From the NCBI GenBank assembly GCA_964391365.1, contig CAYMKW010000006.1:1-51323 (forward strand): a DNA stretch of 51,323 bases, given 5' to 3'. The stretch comes from SXMI01 sp964391365 (lineage in GTDB: Bacteria > Actinomycetota > Acidimicrobiia > Acidimicrobiales > Microtrichaceae). The position numbers and the translations under genes are program-made. The notes beneath the pieces were generated by a model. That model was not told the origin of the DNA. It made no database searches and worked only from the letters and a program-made list of their open reading frames with translations. Positions 1-8,250 of this stretch are shown here, piece after piece (the first letter of the stretch is position 1; the number at the start of each line of letters is the position of its first letter).

Positions 1-2
1 TC

Positions 3-338
3 GGCGAGGCGGCGCGGAGACCGGTTGTCATCGATGTTGCGGGGGAATCGAGCGCGACCTCCCGGTACTCGCTCCGACGGCTCGTCGGTCGGTTCGGCGA
101 GTTCGTCGCGGCCGAGCTGGGCTCCGGGTTCGGTCGCCGGGCCGTTGTGGTCGGCGGGTGTGTCCTCGCCACCGGTCTCCACCCGAGATGGCGTCGTTGG
201 GCGCTCCCGACGGGTGGAGTGGTCATCGTCCTCGGTCTGCTTGCGCTCGTGGCCCCGACTGCCCTCCCCGGCGATCGCACGGGATCGGTCTACGAGATCG
301 CCGAACGGGTCGGGCAGGGAGCGGCGCCCGGTCGATGA
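3..338 (+). CDS. C-terminal fragment of an unidentified membrane protein
   Basis: The frame is open from the window edge to a TGA at 336-338, so only the last 111 residues are visible and the start lies outside. The fragment has a basic stretch followed by one clear hydrophobic segment of about 20 residues (VVIVLGLLALVAPTALP), then a short polar tail. The best reading is the last membrane helix of a longer protein. No catalytic motif is visible and I do not recognise the family. It converges on the aminotransferase gene that ends at 367. Two other frames are open here, but they lack the hydrophobic pattern and look like GC-rich shadows. Confidence 0.55.
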   Translation, partial: GEAARRPVVIDVAGESSATSRYSLRRLVGRFGEFVAAELGSGFGRRAVVVGGCVLATGLHPRWRRWALPTGGVVIVLGLLALVAPTALPGDRTGSVYEIAERVGQGAAPGR

Positions 339-366
339 GTGCTGACCCGACGCAGGGGCGCGAGTC

Positions 367-1536
367 TCAGTTGTCCACGGCCCGGTCGACTGCGCCGGCG
401 AGCCGCTCGCACACGTCGTCGACGTCGGCCACACTCAGTCGTGCGTGCAGCGGCAGCGTGAGGGCCCGCCGGGCGAGGTCGTCGCAGACCGACAGGCCGG
501 TCGGACCGACGGTGGCGTGCTCCCGGAACCACGTGAGGTGGTGCAGCGGCGTGTAGTGGAGGCCGGTGGCGATCCCCGCCGACTCCAGGTGCTCGACGAC
601 CTGATCCCGCTCGATCCCGGGGTCGAGTACGACCACGGCGAGGTGGTCGGCGTCGCCCGGTCCGGGCGCCGCCGGCACCAGCGAGGCCCCCTCCATCGAG
701 GCGAGGTGGCTCCGGTAACGAGTGGCCAGGCTTCGCCGATGCTCCTGTCGCGTGGCGAACGAGCGGAGCTGGACCCGCCCGATCGCTGCGAGCGTGTCCG
801 GGAGGTTCGCCTTTCGGCCTGGTCGGAGGATGTCGCCGGCACTCCATCGACCGGATCGCTGTCGCGACCACGCGTCCTCGTCGAGCCCGTGGTGTCGATG
901 GGTCCTCGCGAACGCGGCCAGATCGGCGTCGGTCGTGGCCAGCGCGCCACCCTCGCCCGTCGTGAGGTTTTTCGTCGCGTGGAAGGAGAACGCGGCAGCG
1001 ACGCTCCTGCGTCCGGCCACCGGCCCGTCGGCATCGCTCGCCCCGAAGGCATGGGCCGCATCCTCCACGATCGGGATGTTCGCCGACCGGGCCAGGTCCA
1101 GGATCGAGTGGTCCAACGGCCGTCCTGCGAAGTGCACCGGGATCACGAGGTCGAGGCCCTGATCGATCGCACCGGCCAACGACTCGGCCCCGAGCTGCAG
1201 GGTCTGACGGTCGACGTCGAGGAGGACGATCGTTGCGCCGCCGAGCGCGGCGGGGAGCGCGGTCGCAGGGTGGGTCCAGGCTGGGACACCGACGCGACCA
1301 CCCGGCGGCAGGCCGAGGTGGTCAATGGCGACCTCGATCGCCGCGGTGCACGAACTCATGCAGACGACCTCGACGCCGCCGAGGTGGTCGGCCAGCTCCG
1401 CCTCGAACTGGTCGCACTCCGGTCCGGTGCCGATCCACCCCGAGCTGAGGACCCGCTGCACTGCTGCGAGTTCCTCCGGTCCAATGGAAGGAGCATTGAT
1501 CGCGATCCGCTCCGGCCGCCCGTCGCCCACGGTCAC
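367..1536 (-). CDS. DegT/DnrJ/EryC1/StrS-family PLP aminotransferase
   Basis: A complete sugar-aminotransferase-type protein of 389 residues. Family members transfer an amino group, usually from glutamate, to a keto group of a nucleotide-linked sugar in the cytoplasm. Visible features are the SSGWIGTGPE segment near residue 31, the SSCTAA cofactor-binding segment at 61-66, the VEDAAHAFGA segment at 157-166 with the conserved Asp, and the internal aldimine lysine K189 in ATKNLTTGEGG. The GTG start at 1536 has no strong ribosome site; a second GTG lies two codons inside. It follows the PhyH gene by 66 bases on the same strand, probably as one operon. It is a clear paralogue of the aminotransferase at 40538-41725. 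The substrate is unknown, and a dehydratase or isomerase role within this fold cannot be excluded. Confidence 0.9.
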   Translation of the reverse strand: MTVGDGRPERIAINAPSIGPEELAAVQRVLSSGWIGTGPECDQFEAELADHLGGVEVVCMSSCTAAIEVAIDHLGLPPGGRVGVPAWTHPATALPAALGGATIVLLDVDRQTLQLGAESLAGAIDQGLDLVIPVHFAGRPLDHSILDLARSANIPIVEDAAHAFGASDADGPVAGRRSVAAAFSFHATKNLTTGEGGALATTDADLAAFARTHRHHGLDEDAWSRQRSGRWSAGDILRPGRKANLPDTLAAIGRVQLRSFATRQEHRRSLATRYRSHLASMEGASLVPAAPGPGDADHLAVVVLDPGIERDQVVEHLESAGIATGLHYTPLHHLTWFREHATVGPTGLSVCDDLARRALTLPLHARLSVADVDDVCERLAGAVDRAVDN

Positions 1537-1602
1537 CCGGTTCCGCGGGGGGTCACGTCGGCGTCCATCCCGCTCGTTGGAGCTGCACTGGCCTGCGATG
1601 GC

Positions 1603-2499
1603 TCATGCGATGGACGACGAGCCCAACCGGTCCGCCGCCAGCAGTTGAACCGCCGGCCTCCGGGCGAATGGTCGCCGTGTCGCGCGGTGCATGCGGAGTA
1701 GTTCGGGCATCGTGATCGAGGGCCGGACGTACCTGTCGATCTCCAGGAACAGCTCACCCGTTGGCCGCTCGCCGATGTTGAACGAGGTGAAGAAGTCGCG
1801 GTCGACCCGGTAGCCCTCCACGCCCCCGTCGTCCCGGCGGTAGAAGTGCAGGGGCTGGGCCCCCCGGGGGATCGAGTTCATGTAGGCAGCGACTCGCGTC
1901 CGACCCGACTGGTTCGGACCGGTGGTGTGGAGCACCCTCCCGTCCATGATCATGACCTCGCCGACCTGGACCTCGACGTCGACCATGAGTTCGGCGTCGA
2001 TCTGCTCAGCGATGTCCTGGTACGGGTTCGGGAACCCCGGGCTGCCCCGGAGCCCCTGCAGGTAGTGGTGGCTCCCGGGGAGCACCCGCATCAGACCCTC
2101 GAGGGGGGTGATGGGCGTCAGTGGCATCCAGCAGGTCAGCCCGGCCCCTCGTGACTCGTCGATGGTGTTCCAGTCCTGGTGGACCGGAACCACCGTCGAC
2201 CCGCAGGGTGGTTTCACCATCATGGCGGCGACGAGACATTCGTGGTCGTGGAGGACCTGTTCGCACGGTGGCCAGACGATCTGCTGGAGTTCCCGGTCCA
2301 CGTCCACCTTGTACTGACGGCTGGTCGAGTGGATGCTGGCGTAGTAACCGGTGTCGATTCCCGAGTCGACACGCTCGTACACATCGAGCGCCCGTGCGAT
2401 GGTGTCCTCATCGGCGACCGGGACGACCACGAACCCGTCGATGTCGAGACGTCGGTTGAGCGTCCGGTCACGCAACCGGCGCGCGTCGTGCGAGCGCAT
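1603..2499 (-). CDS. PhyH-family Fe(II)/2-oxoglutarate dioxygenase (copy 1)
   Basis: A 298-residue phytanoyl-CoA dioxygenase-like protein. This family uses Fe(II), oxygen and 2-oxoglutarate to hydroxylate, desaturate or otherwise oxidise small molecules. The facial triad is intact: H107 and D109 in PVHQDWN, and H191 in LHTTGPNQSG. R202, 11 residues after the distal histidine, is placed to bind 2-oxoglutarate. The double-stranded beta-helix pattern (VLPGSHH, then GEVMIMDGRVLH) is typical. The ATG start at 2499 has no Shine-Dalgarno sequence, but a TACACT hexamer lies 7 bases upstream, suggesting a leaderless message. It is first in a two-gene operon with the DegT aminotransferase. Four more PhyH genes lie within 15 kb. 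The substrate is unknown; a sugar or lipid intermediate of this locus is an inference. Confidence 0.9.
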   Translation of the reverse strand: MRSHDARRLRDRTLNRRLDIDGFVVVPVADEDTIARALDVYERVDSGIDTGYYASIHSTSRQYKVDVDRELQQIVWPPCEQVLHDHECLVAAMMVKPPCGSTVVPVHQDWNTIDESRGAGLTCWMPLTPITPLEGLMRVLPGSHHYLQGLRGSPGFPNPYQDIAEQIDAELMVDVEVQVGEVMIMDGRVLHTTGPNQSGRTRVAAYMNSIPRGAQPLHFYRRDDGGVEGYRVDRDFFTSFNIGERPTGELFLEIDRYVRPSITMPELLRMHRATRRPFARRPAVQLLAADRLGSSSIA

Positions 2500-2506
2500 G
2501 TCGTGG

Positions 2507-2512
2507 AGTGTA
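2507..2512 (-). promoter_or_regulatory. Putative -10 element of a leaderless promoter
   Basis: TACACT on the minus strand ends 7 bases before the ATG of the first PhyH gene, placing transcription start at or next to the A of the ATG. There is no Shine-Dalgarno sequence. No convincing -35 hexamer is visible. Confidence 0.5.
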
Positions 2513-2688
2513 CGGGTCGCGACGCCGGGCGCCTACGGGGTCCGCCGTGGCGCGGTGGCGCCGTGGTCCCGGATGGGTCCGGGCGAACCGCCGCGGGGGA
2601 CATCGTCGCCATCGTCGCTACCATTCCGGGGCGAGTTGGCGTTCGTGTTGAGGTCCGCCGGGAGGCGGGAGGGAGGAGGTCCCGCATC

Positions 2689-4194
2689 GTGGCTCGACCT
2701 GCTCCGGACTCCTCGCTCGGCGTCACGACCGGTCCACCCAAGGCGCGCGAGGTGCTCGGCCGGATCCTGCCGCCGGCCATCATCGCCGGCGTCGGACTGG
2801 CGTTGGGGGCGAATCGGATCGCCCTGGTCGCCGGACTGGCGGCCTTGGTCCTCCTCCTCATCGGTCTGGTCGTTCCTGGAGTCGCCCGCCGCATCGACCG
2901 CGGGATTGCCCGGTTCGGGGCCTGGATTGCATCCGGCGTCAGCGGCGCGGTCGCTGCGGCGGGGTGGCTGCTCCTCGTGCTGCCGGTCTGGGCCGTGGGC
3001 TCGTTCGTGCCACCCCTGCGCCGCAGACGGGTCGGGGAGCGGTCGGAGGGTTGGGTTCGGGTGTCCACCGAGCAGCGGAGCAGTTTCACGCGTACGTTCA
3101 GCAGGCCGCCGAGCAGCGGGGGTCGACTGCTCCCCCGGTTCGCGATCCTGGTGCTCGGGGTCACGGCTGGCGCGCTCGGCGCAATGCTCTGGACGGGTGG
3201 ATCGGACTCGGGCGGCGGACTCGCCCTCGGTGCTGATCCGGTGGTGCTCCGACCGCAGGTGTTCGAACCGGAGGCGAAGGCCTGGGCCCTCGACTACGCG
3301 TTCTCGGAGGAGCCCTGGGCGGACGAGATGATGTCGAACGCTGCGAGTACCTCCGGACGGCCGGACCCCGTGGTGGGGTGGCGGGGGAACGACCTGAGGT
3401 CCACGCATGTCAACGTGGTCGGTGGTCGCCGGGTGTCGTGGAGTTCGCCGGACCCGACGATGACCGTGTGGTTCTTCGGTGGCTCAACGATGTTCGGTGA
3501 CGGGCAGCGGGACGAGCACACGATTCCGTCCGAGTTCGCCCGGCAGGCTGCCGAGGACGGGATCAGGATCGAGGCGGTCAACTTCGGGCTGGCGAGCTAC
3601 AACAACTACCAGGAGACATTGGTCTTCGTGCAGGCGCTCGAGGAGCTCCCGCCGCCCGACCTCGCCGTGTTCTACGACGGCGCCAACGAATGGTCGACCG
3701 CACTGGAGCGGGTCAATTACGGCGAGATCGAACCAGGCGGCATCTACTTCCAGGCGGCGAGCGAGGAGGACCGGGCGGAACGGGTGTCGCGGGCGCCAGC
3801 GGTCACGGCGTCGTCCGAGGAGCAGTTCGAGCTGGCGGTCACACTGGGTGCCGAGCAGTACCGGCGAGGCGTCGGCATCGCCCGCGCTGCCGGTGCGGCC
3901 AAGGGTGTCGAGGTCGTGCACATCTGGCAACCGGGGCTCTGGTCGACGCCAGTCCGGCCGTTCACCCAGCCGCTGCTCGAGCGGTGGCAGTTCACACCGG
4001 AGACGCTCGAGCAGATCCGTCGGATCATGGATGAGATGAGGGACCGCTCCGGGGTGGGTCCGATCGATCTGGGTGACGCGCTCGTGGACGTGGAGCGTCC
4101 GACCTTCTTCGATCCGGCCCACACCAACGAGCTCGGTGCCCGGGTCATCGCCGAGCGGATGTACAGGGAATTGCGACCCCGTCTCAGTGGCTGA
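2689..4194 (+). CDS. SxtJ-like membrane domain fused to an SGNH/GDSL hydrolase
   Basis: A 501-residue two-part protein. The GTG at 2689 is chosen because GGAGGAGGT lies just upstream; the frame stays open further 5', but that part overlaps the divergent PhyH gene. Residues about 28-62 and 80-103 are membrane helices followed by RRRR. The spacing resembles the small SxtJ membrane proteins found beside carbamoyltransferases. Another helix lies at 151-168. The rest is an SGNH hydrolase: S266 in FFGGSTMFGD (block I), N333 in YDGANEW (block III), and D475/H478 in DPAH (block V). The domain probably sits outside the membrane and acts as an esterase or acyltransferase on a carbohydrate or lipid. It converges on the carbamoyltransferase gene. 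The hydrolase call is firm; the SxtJ resemblance is by pattern only. Confidence 0.8.
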   Translation: MARPAPDSSLGVTTGPPKAREVLGRILPPAIIAGVGLALGANRIALVAGLAALVLLLIGLVVPGVARRIDRGIARFGAWIASGVSGAVAAAGWLLLVLPVWAVGSFVPPLRRRRVGERSEGWVRVSTEQRSSFTRTFSRPPSSGGRLLPRFAILVLGVTAGALGAMLWTGGSDSGGGLALGADPVVLRPQVFEPEAKAWALDYAFSEEPWADEMMSNAASTSGRPDPVVGWRGNDLRSTHVNVVGGRRVSWSSPDPTMTVWFFGGSTMFGDGQRDEHTIPSEFARQAAEDGIRIEAVNFGLASYNNYQETLVFVQALEELPPPDLAVFYDGANEWSTALERVNYGEIEPGGIYFQAASEEDRAERVSRAPAVTASSEEQFELAVTLGAEQYRRGVGIARAAGAAKGVEVVHIWQPGLWSTPVRPFTQPLLERWQFTPETLEQIRRIMDEMRDRSGVGPIDLGDALVDVERPTFFDPAHTNELGARVIAERMYRELRPRLSG

Positions 4195-4242
4195 GCTTCC
4201 GTCCGTCCTCCCAGATGTCGTGTCTTGTTCCGGGCCCGCAGT

Positions 4243-6102
4243 TCAGGTCCCGTCGGCGTCAGGGTCGTCGGCGGCCGCTGGGACCCCCTGCTCCACGCCG
4301 GGTTGCAGTTCCTTGCTGAGTAGGCAGTCCTCGATCAGGAGCCAGTCGATCTCAGTCGCCATGAAGCACCGGTAGGCGTCCTCAGCCGTCGCCACGATGG
4401 GCTCACCGCGTACGTTGAACGAGGTGTTGACCAGGACCGGACAGCCGGTCAGGCGGTCGAAGGCCGAGAGGAGCAGGTGCAGGTCCGGGTGGCGCACACG
4501 GTCGACGGTCTGCACCCGGGCCGTGCCGTCGACGTGGGTGACGGCCGGAATCGGTGAGCGGATCGATTCGAGTCGGCCGGTCAGGTCGACCACGTCCCGG
4601 GGGTCGGACGACGTCGCGTGCGATCTGTCCGGAGTCACTGCGCCCCGGACCCGGGCGACGAACGACATGTACGGGGATGGCCGGTCGAGCTCGAACCACT
4701 CGTCGCACCGCTCCTCGAGGACGATCGGAGCGAACGGCCGGAACGACTCGCGGTACTTGATGCTGAGGTTCAGCCGCTGCTGCATCGTGCTCGAGCGCGC
4801 GTCGGCGATGATCGACCGGTTGCCGAAGGCGCGAGGCCCGAACTCCATCCGACCTGAGCAGATGCCGACGACCGCCCCGTCGGCGAGGAGCCGAGCGACT
4901 CGATCGGCTCGGTGATCCGGGTCGATCAGGTGCTCGTGGGGACGACCGCGGGCGGTGAGCTCCGCCGAGACGTCCTCGGTCGAGGCCGTTGGCCCGAGGA
5001 ACGACCCCCGCATCGAGTCCCTGCCGCCACTCGGCGGGCGGTCCCGCTCCAGGGCGCCGTGCCATGCCCAGAGCGCACAGCCGAGTGCGGAGCCGGCATC
5101 GCCCGCCGCTGGCTGCACCCAGACCTCCTCGAAGGGCCCCTCCCGGAGCAGGCGACCGTTCGCCACGCAGTTGAGCGCGACCCCTCCACCGAGCACGGCT
5201 CGGTCCTCGCCGGTGATCCGGTGGGCATGGTCGGCCATGCGGAGGACGATCTCCTCGGTCACGTCCTGTATCGACCTGGCCAGGTCGCACTCCCGCCGGG
5301 TGATCGGAGCCCCGGGTCGCCTTGGCGGTCCGTCGAACAGGTGCTCGAATCGGGTGCTGGTCATGCGTCTGCCCGAGAGGAAGTCGAAGTACCGGAGGTC
5401 GAGTGCGAATGACCCGTCGGGTCGCAGGTCGACCACCCGTTCGAGGATCCGGTCCCGGTAGCGCGGCTCGCCGAACGGCGCGAGGCCCATCAGCTTGTAC
5501 TCACCGGAATTCACGCGGAACCCGGCCGCGTGGGTGAACGCGGAGTAGAGCAGGCCGAGCGAGTCGGGGAATCGGATCTCCTCGAGCAGTTCAACGGTCC
5601 GGCCGCGTCCGAGCCCGATCGAACTGGTGGCCCACTCGCCCACTCCGTCGAACGTCAGGATGCAGGCGGAGTCGAACGGTGACGGCAGGAAGGCGGCTGC
5701 CGCGTGGCTCATGTGGTGCTCGGCGAACACGGTGGTCCCGGGCCGGGAGAATCCGAGTGACCGGAGGGTCCGGTCGATCTCGTAGGAGACCCAGAGCTTG
5801 CGGCGAGCCATCTCGTCCATCGCCCGTCGGAACGTCCTGAACCCGCTCGGCCCGATCGCCGTGAACGTCCGGACCACCCTGACGAAGCTCGTCAGTGGCT
5901 TCTCGTAGAACGCGACGACGTCGATGCCGTCGGGGGACACGTCTCCCTCCCTCAGGCAGAACTCGATGGCATTGGCCGGGAGCGAGGGGTCGTTCTTCAG
6001 CCGTGTGAAGCGTTCCTCCTGGACGGCGGCGATGACCTCGCCGTCCCGCAGCAGCGCAGCCGCAGCGTCGTGGTAGAGGGCGCTGATTCCCAGGACGTGC
6101 AC
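4243..6102 (-). CDS. NodU/CmcH (SxtI)-type O-carbamoyltransferase
   Basis: A full-length 619-residue carbamoyltransferase. Characterised members use carbamoyl phosphate and ATP to form a carbamoyl-adenylate, then carbamoylate a hydroxyl of a sugar or natural product (nodulation factor, cephamycin, novobiocin, saxitoxin). The start MHVLGISALYHDAAAALL is typical. The metal-binding histidines are in AEHHMSH (H129/H130, H133), followed by LTFDGVGEW. LGGGVALNC and the C-terminal VLVNTSFNVRGEP belong to the Kae1-like and carbamoyl-transfer domains. The gene follows the DUF5989-like peptide gene by 12 bases in the same operon and faces the SGNH hydrolase gene. The acceptor is probably a sugar of the locus, or a small molecule made by the oxygenase-rich modules. 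Family assignment is secure; the acceptor is unknown. Confidence 0.95.
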   Translation of the reverse strand: MHVLGISALYHDAAAALLRDGEVIAAVQEERFTRLKNDPSLPANAIEFCLREGDVSPDGIDVVAFYEKPLTSFVRVVRTFTAIGPSGFRTFRRAMDEMARRKLWVSYEIDRTLRSLGFSRPGTTVFAEHHMSHAAAAFLPSPFDSACILTFDGVGEWATSSIGLGRGRTVELLEEIRFPDSLGLLYSAFTHAAGFRVNSGEYKLMGLAPFGEPRYRDRILERVVDLRPDGSFALDLRYFDFLSGRRMTSTRFEHLFDGPPRRPGAPITRRECDLARSIQDVTEEIVLRMADHAHRITGEDRAVLGGGVALNCVANGRLLREGPFEEVWVQPAAGDAGSALGCALWAWHGALERDRPPSGGRDSMRGSFLGPTASTEDVSAELTARGRPHEHLIDPDHRADRVARLLADGAVVGICSGRMEFGPRAFGNRSIIADARSSTMQQRLNLSIKYRESFRPFAPIVLEERCDEWFELDRPSPYMSFVARVRGAVTPDRSHATSSDPRDVVDLTGRLESIRSPIPAVTHVDGTARVQTVDRVRHPDLHLLLSAFDRLTGCPVLVNTSFNVRGEPIVATAEDAYRCFMATEIDWLLIEDCLLSKELQPGVEQGVPAAADDPDADGT

Positions 6103-6114
6103 GGCCGGACCCCT

Positions 6115-6282
6115 TCAGAAAAGGGTGTAGACGGCGTACGGGACTGCCGCCTGCGTCGTCGTCACGGCGAGGACGGCCAGAGCGATGATCGGCGCAACCA
6201 GGAGCAGCCACCATGCCCGGTGCGATGATGAGTAGAGCACGACGTCACTCACGAGGCGGACGGCGTGTCGGAGTCGGAGCAC
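6115..6282 (-). CDS. DUF5989/SxtK-like small membrane protein
   Basis: A 55-residue protein read from a GTG at 6282 to a TGA at 6115-6117; a GTG at 6252 is an alternative start. It has a basic N-terminal half (LRLRHAVRL), a WW pair at the membrane boundary, one hydrophobic helix (LLLVAPIIALAVLAV), and the ending VPYAVYTLF. This layout, including the terminal Y-T-L-F, is the hallmark I know for DUF5989 proteins such as SxtK of saxitoxin clusters, which accompany carbamoyltransferases. Their molecular role is not established. Twelve bases separate it from the carbamoyltransferase start, so the two should be co-transcribed. The gene is easy to miss because of its length and GTG start. Confidence 0.8.
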   Translation of the reverse strand: MLRLRHAVRLVSDVVLYSSSHRAWWLLLVAPIIALAVLAVTTTQAAVPYAVYTLF

Positions 6283-6412
6283 GGCGTCCGCCTAGTGCCT
6301 GCAGGGTGAAGCGGCGGGCGCTGGCATGGTCTGGATCTCCATGGTCGTGCTCGCTCCAGTGGTCGGTGCCAGGTCCTGGGTGCCGCCTCCGGGATCTGGT
6401 TTGGAGAGGTTG

Positions 6413-6418
6413 AGTGTA
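6413..6418 (-). promoter_or_regulatory. Putative -10 element for the DUF5989/carbamoyltransferase operon
   Basis: TACACT on the minus strand is the same hexamer as at 2507-2512. It would start a transcript near 6406 with a leader of about 125 bases before the GTG at 6282. No clear -35 element is seen. Confidence 0.35.
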
Positions 6419-6430
6419 CCGTCCTGATCG

Positions 6431-6460
6431 CAGGGCCCACCGGGTGGTGGCCCACCCCTG
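6431..6460. repeat. Nested inverted repeat in a divergent intergenic region
   Basis: The outer arms CAGGG/CCCTG (6431-6435 and 6456-6460) enclose CCACC-G-GGTGG (6437-6447). It lies between the minus-strand carbamoylation operon and the plus-strand PhyH operon, so it could be an operator or a leader hairpin. In GC-rich DNA a chance origin is also possible. Confidence 0.25.
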
Positions 6461-6507
6461 CCCCCACCGGCTGGTTCGGACCTGGTGGCGGCGAACGGGT
6501 GGGCCGG

Positions 6508-6513
6508 TATCCT
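6508..6513 (+). promoter_or_regulatory. Putative -10 element for the three-gene PhyH operon
   Basis: TATCCT lies 40 bases before the GTG at 6554, which itself has a strong GGGGGAGGG ribosome site. The predicted leader is about 34 bases. No convincing -35 element is seen. Confidence 0.4.
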
Positions 6514-6553
6514 GATCCAACGGTCCATTACCGCGCCGCGCGGGGGAGGGTTC

Positions 6554-7381
6554 GTGGATCAGAAACGACCGCAGCTCCGGAATCGGGCGCTCGATCTTCA
6601 GCTCCAGGACCGGGGCTACGTCGTGGTGCCGGGTGCCGCCGCTGCGGTCGTACCGGGTCTCCGTGCGGCGCACCGTCAGCTCGTGGGTCGGGTGCCGCCG
6701 GGCTTCCACTCGACCCCGTACACCCGGGACCCGGAGACCCGCCGGCAGGTTCACGAGCGACTGGTTGCGCTGCTCGGTCCGGTCGTCGAGCACGAACTGG
6801 AGGGCGCACGCCCGATCCTCGGGAGCTTCGTGACGAAGCGACGTGGGAGCGACGGCCGCATGCCGCCGCACATGGACTGGACGTTCGTCGATGAACGGGT
6901 CGCCGCATCGCTCAACTTCTGGGTACCCCTCGATGACGTGGACGGGCGCAACGGCGCCATGGAGGTGCTCCCCGCTTCTCACCGGGTGGCCGGCACCATC
7001 CGGGGTCTGGGGACCGAGAACCCCTTCGCGGAGATCGAGCCGGACGTGGCACGCCAGATGGTGACACTGCCCATGCGGGCGGGCGACGTGCTCGTGCACG
7101 ATCATCGACTCCTGCACTCGTCGGAGCCGAATCTGAGCCGACGTCCACGGCTCGTCGCGGCGCTGGCGCTCGTGCCGGCGACGGCTCCGGCGGTCCACTT
7201 CCGGCAGGCCGGACCGGGCGAGCTGGTCCGGTACGACATCGACGACCGGTTCTTCGTGGACTACGTGTACGGCGACGAGGAGGTGCCGTCGAGCGCCCGA
7301 GTGGTCGGTCACGTCCGTTTCGTGAATCCGACGCTCACCCTCGAGGACCTTCGGGCGGCTGGGGTGGAGGTCACGGGGTGA
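6554..7381 (+). CDS. PhyH-family Fe(II)/2-oxoglutarate dioxygenase (copy 2)
   Basis: A 275-residue PhyH-type oxygenase. The GTG at 6554 is preferred over the upstream in-frame start at 6485 because GGGGGAGGG sits directly before it and the family similarity begins there. The iron ligands H106 and D108 (PPHMDWT) and H188 (LLHSSEPN) are present, and R199 is correctly placed for 2-oxoglutarate. The core reads NFWVPLDDVDGRNGAMEVLP. It is the first of three consecutive PhyH genes; its stop overlaps the next start by four bases (GTGA), so translation is probably coupled. The three enzymes may act in sequence on one substrate, or as partners. The substrate is unknown. Confidence 0.9.
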   Translation: MDQKRPQLRNRALDLQLQDRGYVVVPGAAAAVVPGLRAAHRQLVGRVPPGFHSTPYTRDPETRRQVHERLVALLGPVVEHELEGARPILGSFVTKRRGSDGRMPPHMDWTFVDERVAASLNFWVPLDDVDGRNGAMEVLPASHRVAGTIRGLGTENPFAEIEPDVARQMVTLPMRAGDVLVHDHRLLHSSEPNLSRRPRLVAALALVPATAPAVHFRQAGPGELVRYDIDDRFFVDYVYGDEEVPSSARVVGHVRFVNPTLTLEDLRAAGVEVTG

Positions 7382-8250
7382 CCGGCCGGTGCGAACGGAC
7401 CTGGCCGCTGTTGCGGGATCCCGACTCCCGTGATCGACTGGCACGCGATGGCTTCGTGCGCGTCCCGTTCCTCGGGCCGAGGGGAGTCGATCGTCTGACG
7501 AGTCTCTGGAGCGAGTTCAGACCCCCTCGCGTCGAGGGCATCTACTCGAACCTGCACGAGTCCACACCGGATCGGAGTCGAGCAGTCCATGCGGTGATCC
7601 ACGAGGAGTTCCGGGAGCCGGTCCAGCGGATCTTCGCGGATGCCCGGATCGGAGGCTCGAGCTTCCTCGTCAAGGGATGCGGTGAGCAGAGCGCCTCGAC
7701 GCTCCACCAGGACTGGTGCGTGGTGGACGAGGATCTGGCCGGCTCCTTGTCGGTGTGGGTTCCGCTCGTCGACGTCGACGAGCGGAACGGGGCGCTCCAG
7801 GTGCTCCCGGGCACGCACCGGATGCGACGGTCGATCCGTTCCTTCGACACGTCCTCCCGCTACCTCGACTTCGACGAGGTCGGCGATCTCGCCGTCTGCG
7901 TGCGCGCGTCGGCCGGGGACGCAGTCGTGTACGCCCACGATCTCTTCCACGGTTCGAGGGCCAACGTGACCGATGAGGTCCGTGTCGCGGCCGTCGCCGG
8001 CCTCGTCGCCTCTGACACCGGGCTGTGCCACTACCGATCGACCGGACCGACCGAGGACGACTTCGAGCGGCTCGAGGTCGACTGGGACTTCTTCGAGCGC
8101 GACATCGCCGTCCTGGCAGCTGGCGGGGCGGTCGATCGCCGGGGGGTCGCGTGTCGCGTCGAGCGTCACCGCCTCGGTGCGGACGAGGTGCTCGAGCATG
8201 CTCGGAGGTGTCGGCTGGAGGCGCGACCGAGTCAGGGGTGGTCGTCGTGA
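7378..8250 (+). CDS. PhyH-family Fe(II)/2-oxoglutarate dioxygenase (copy 3)
   Basis: A 290-residue PhyH-type oxygenase whose GTG start overlaps the previous stop as GTGA. The facial triad is intact: H110 and D112 in LHQDWCVVDE, and H191 in FHGSRANV, with R202 for 2-oxoglutarate. The segment SVWVPLVDVDERNGALQVLPG closely resembles the equivalent segment of the next gene, so the two look like a tandem duplication that has diverged. It is the middle gene of a translationally coupled trio. A hydroxylase or related oxidase role is inferred from the family; the substrate is not known. Confidence 0.9.
   Translation: MTGRCERTWPLLRDPDSRDRLARDGFVRVPFLGPRGVDRLTSLWSEFRPPRVEGIYSNLHESTPDRSRAVHAVIHEEFREPVQRIFADARIGGSSFLVKGCGEQSASTLHQDWCVVDEDLAGSLSVWVPLVDVDERNGALQVLPGTHRMRRSIRSFDTSSRYLDFDEVGDLAVCVRASAGDAVVYAHDLFHGSRANVTDEVRVAAVAGLVASDTGLCHYRSTGPTEDDFERLEVDWDFFERDIAVLAAGGAVDRRGVACRVERHRLGADEVLEHARRCRLEARPSQGWSS

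Noticed and set aside
6292..6528. Small minus-strand frame ending in a short Pro/Ala/Cys peptide, a possible leader or peptide precursor
   Set aside because: No ribosome site or family pattern; it crosses the putative promoter and inverted repeat of a divergent region.
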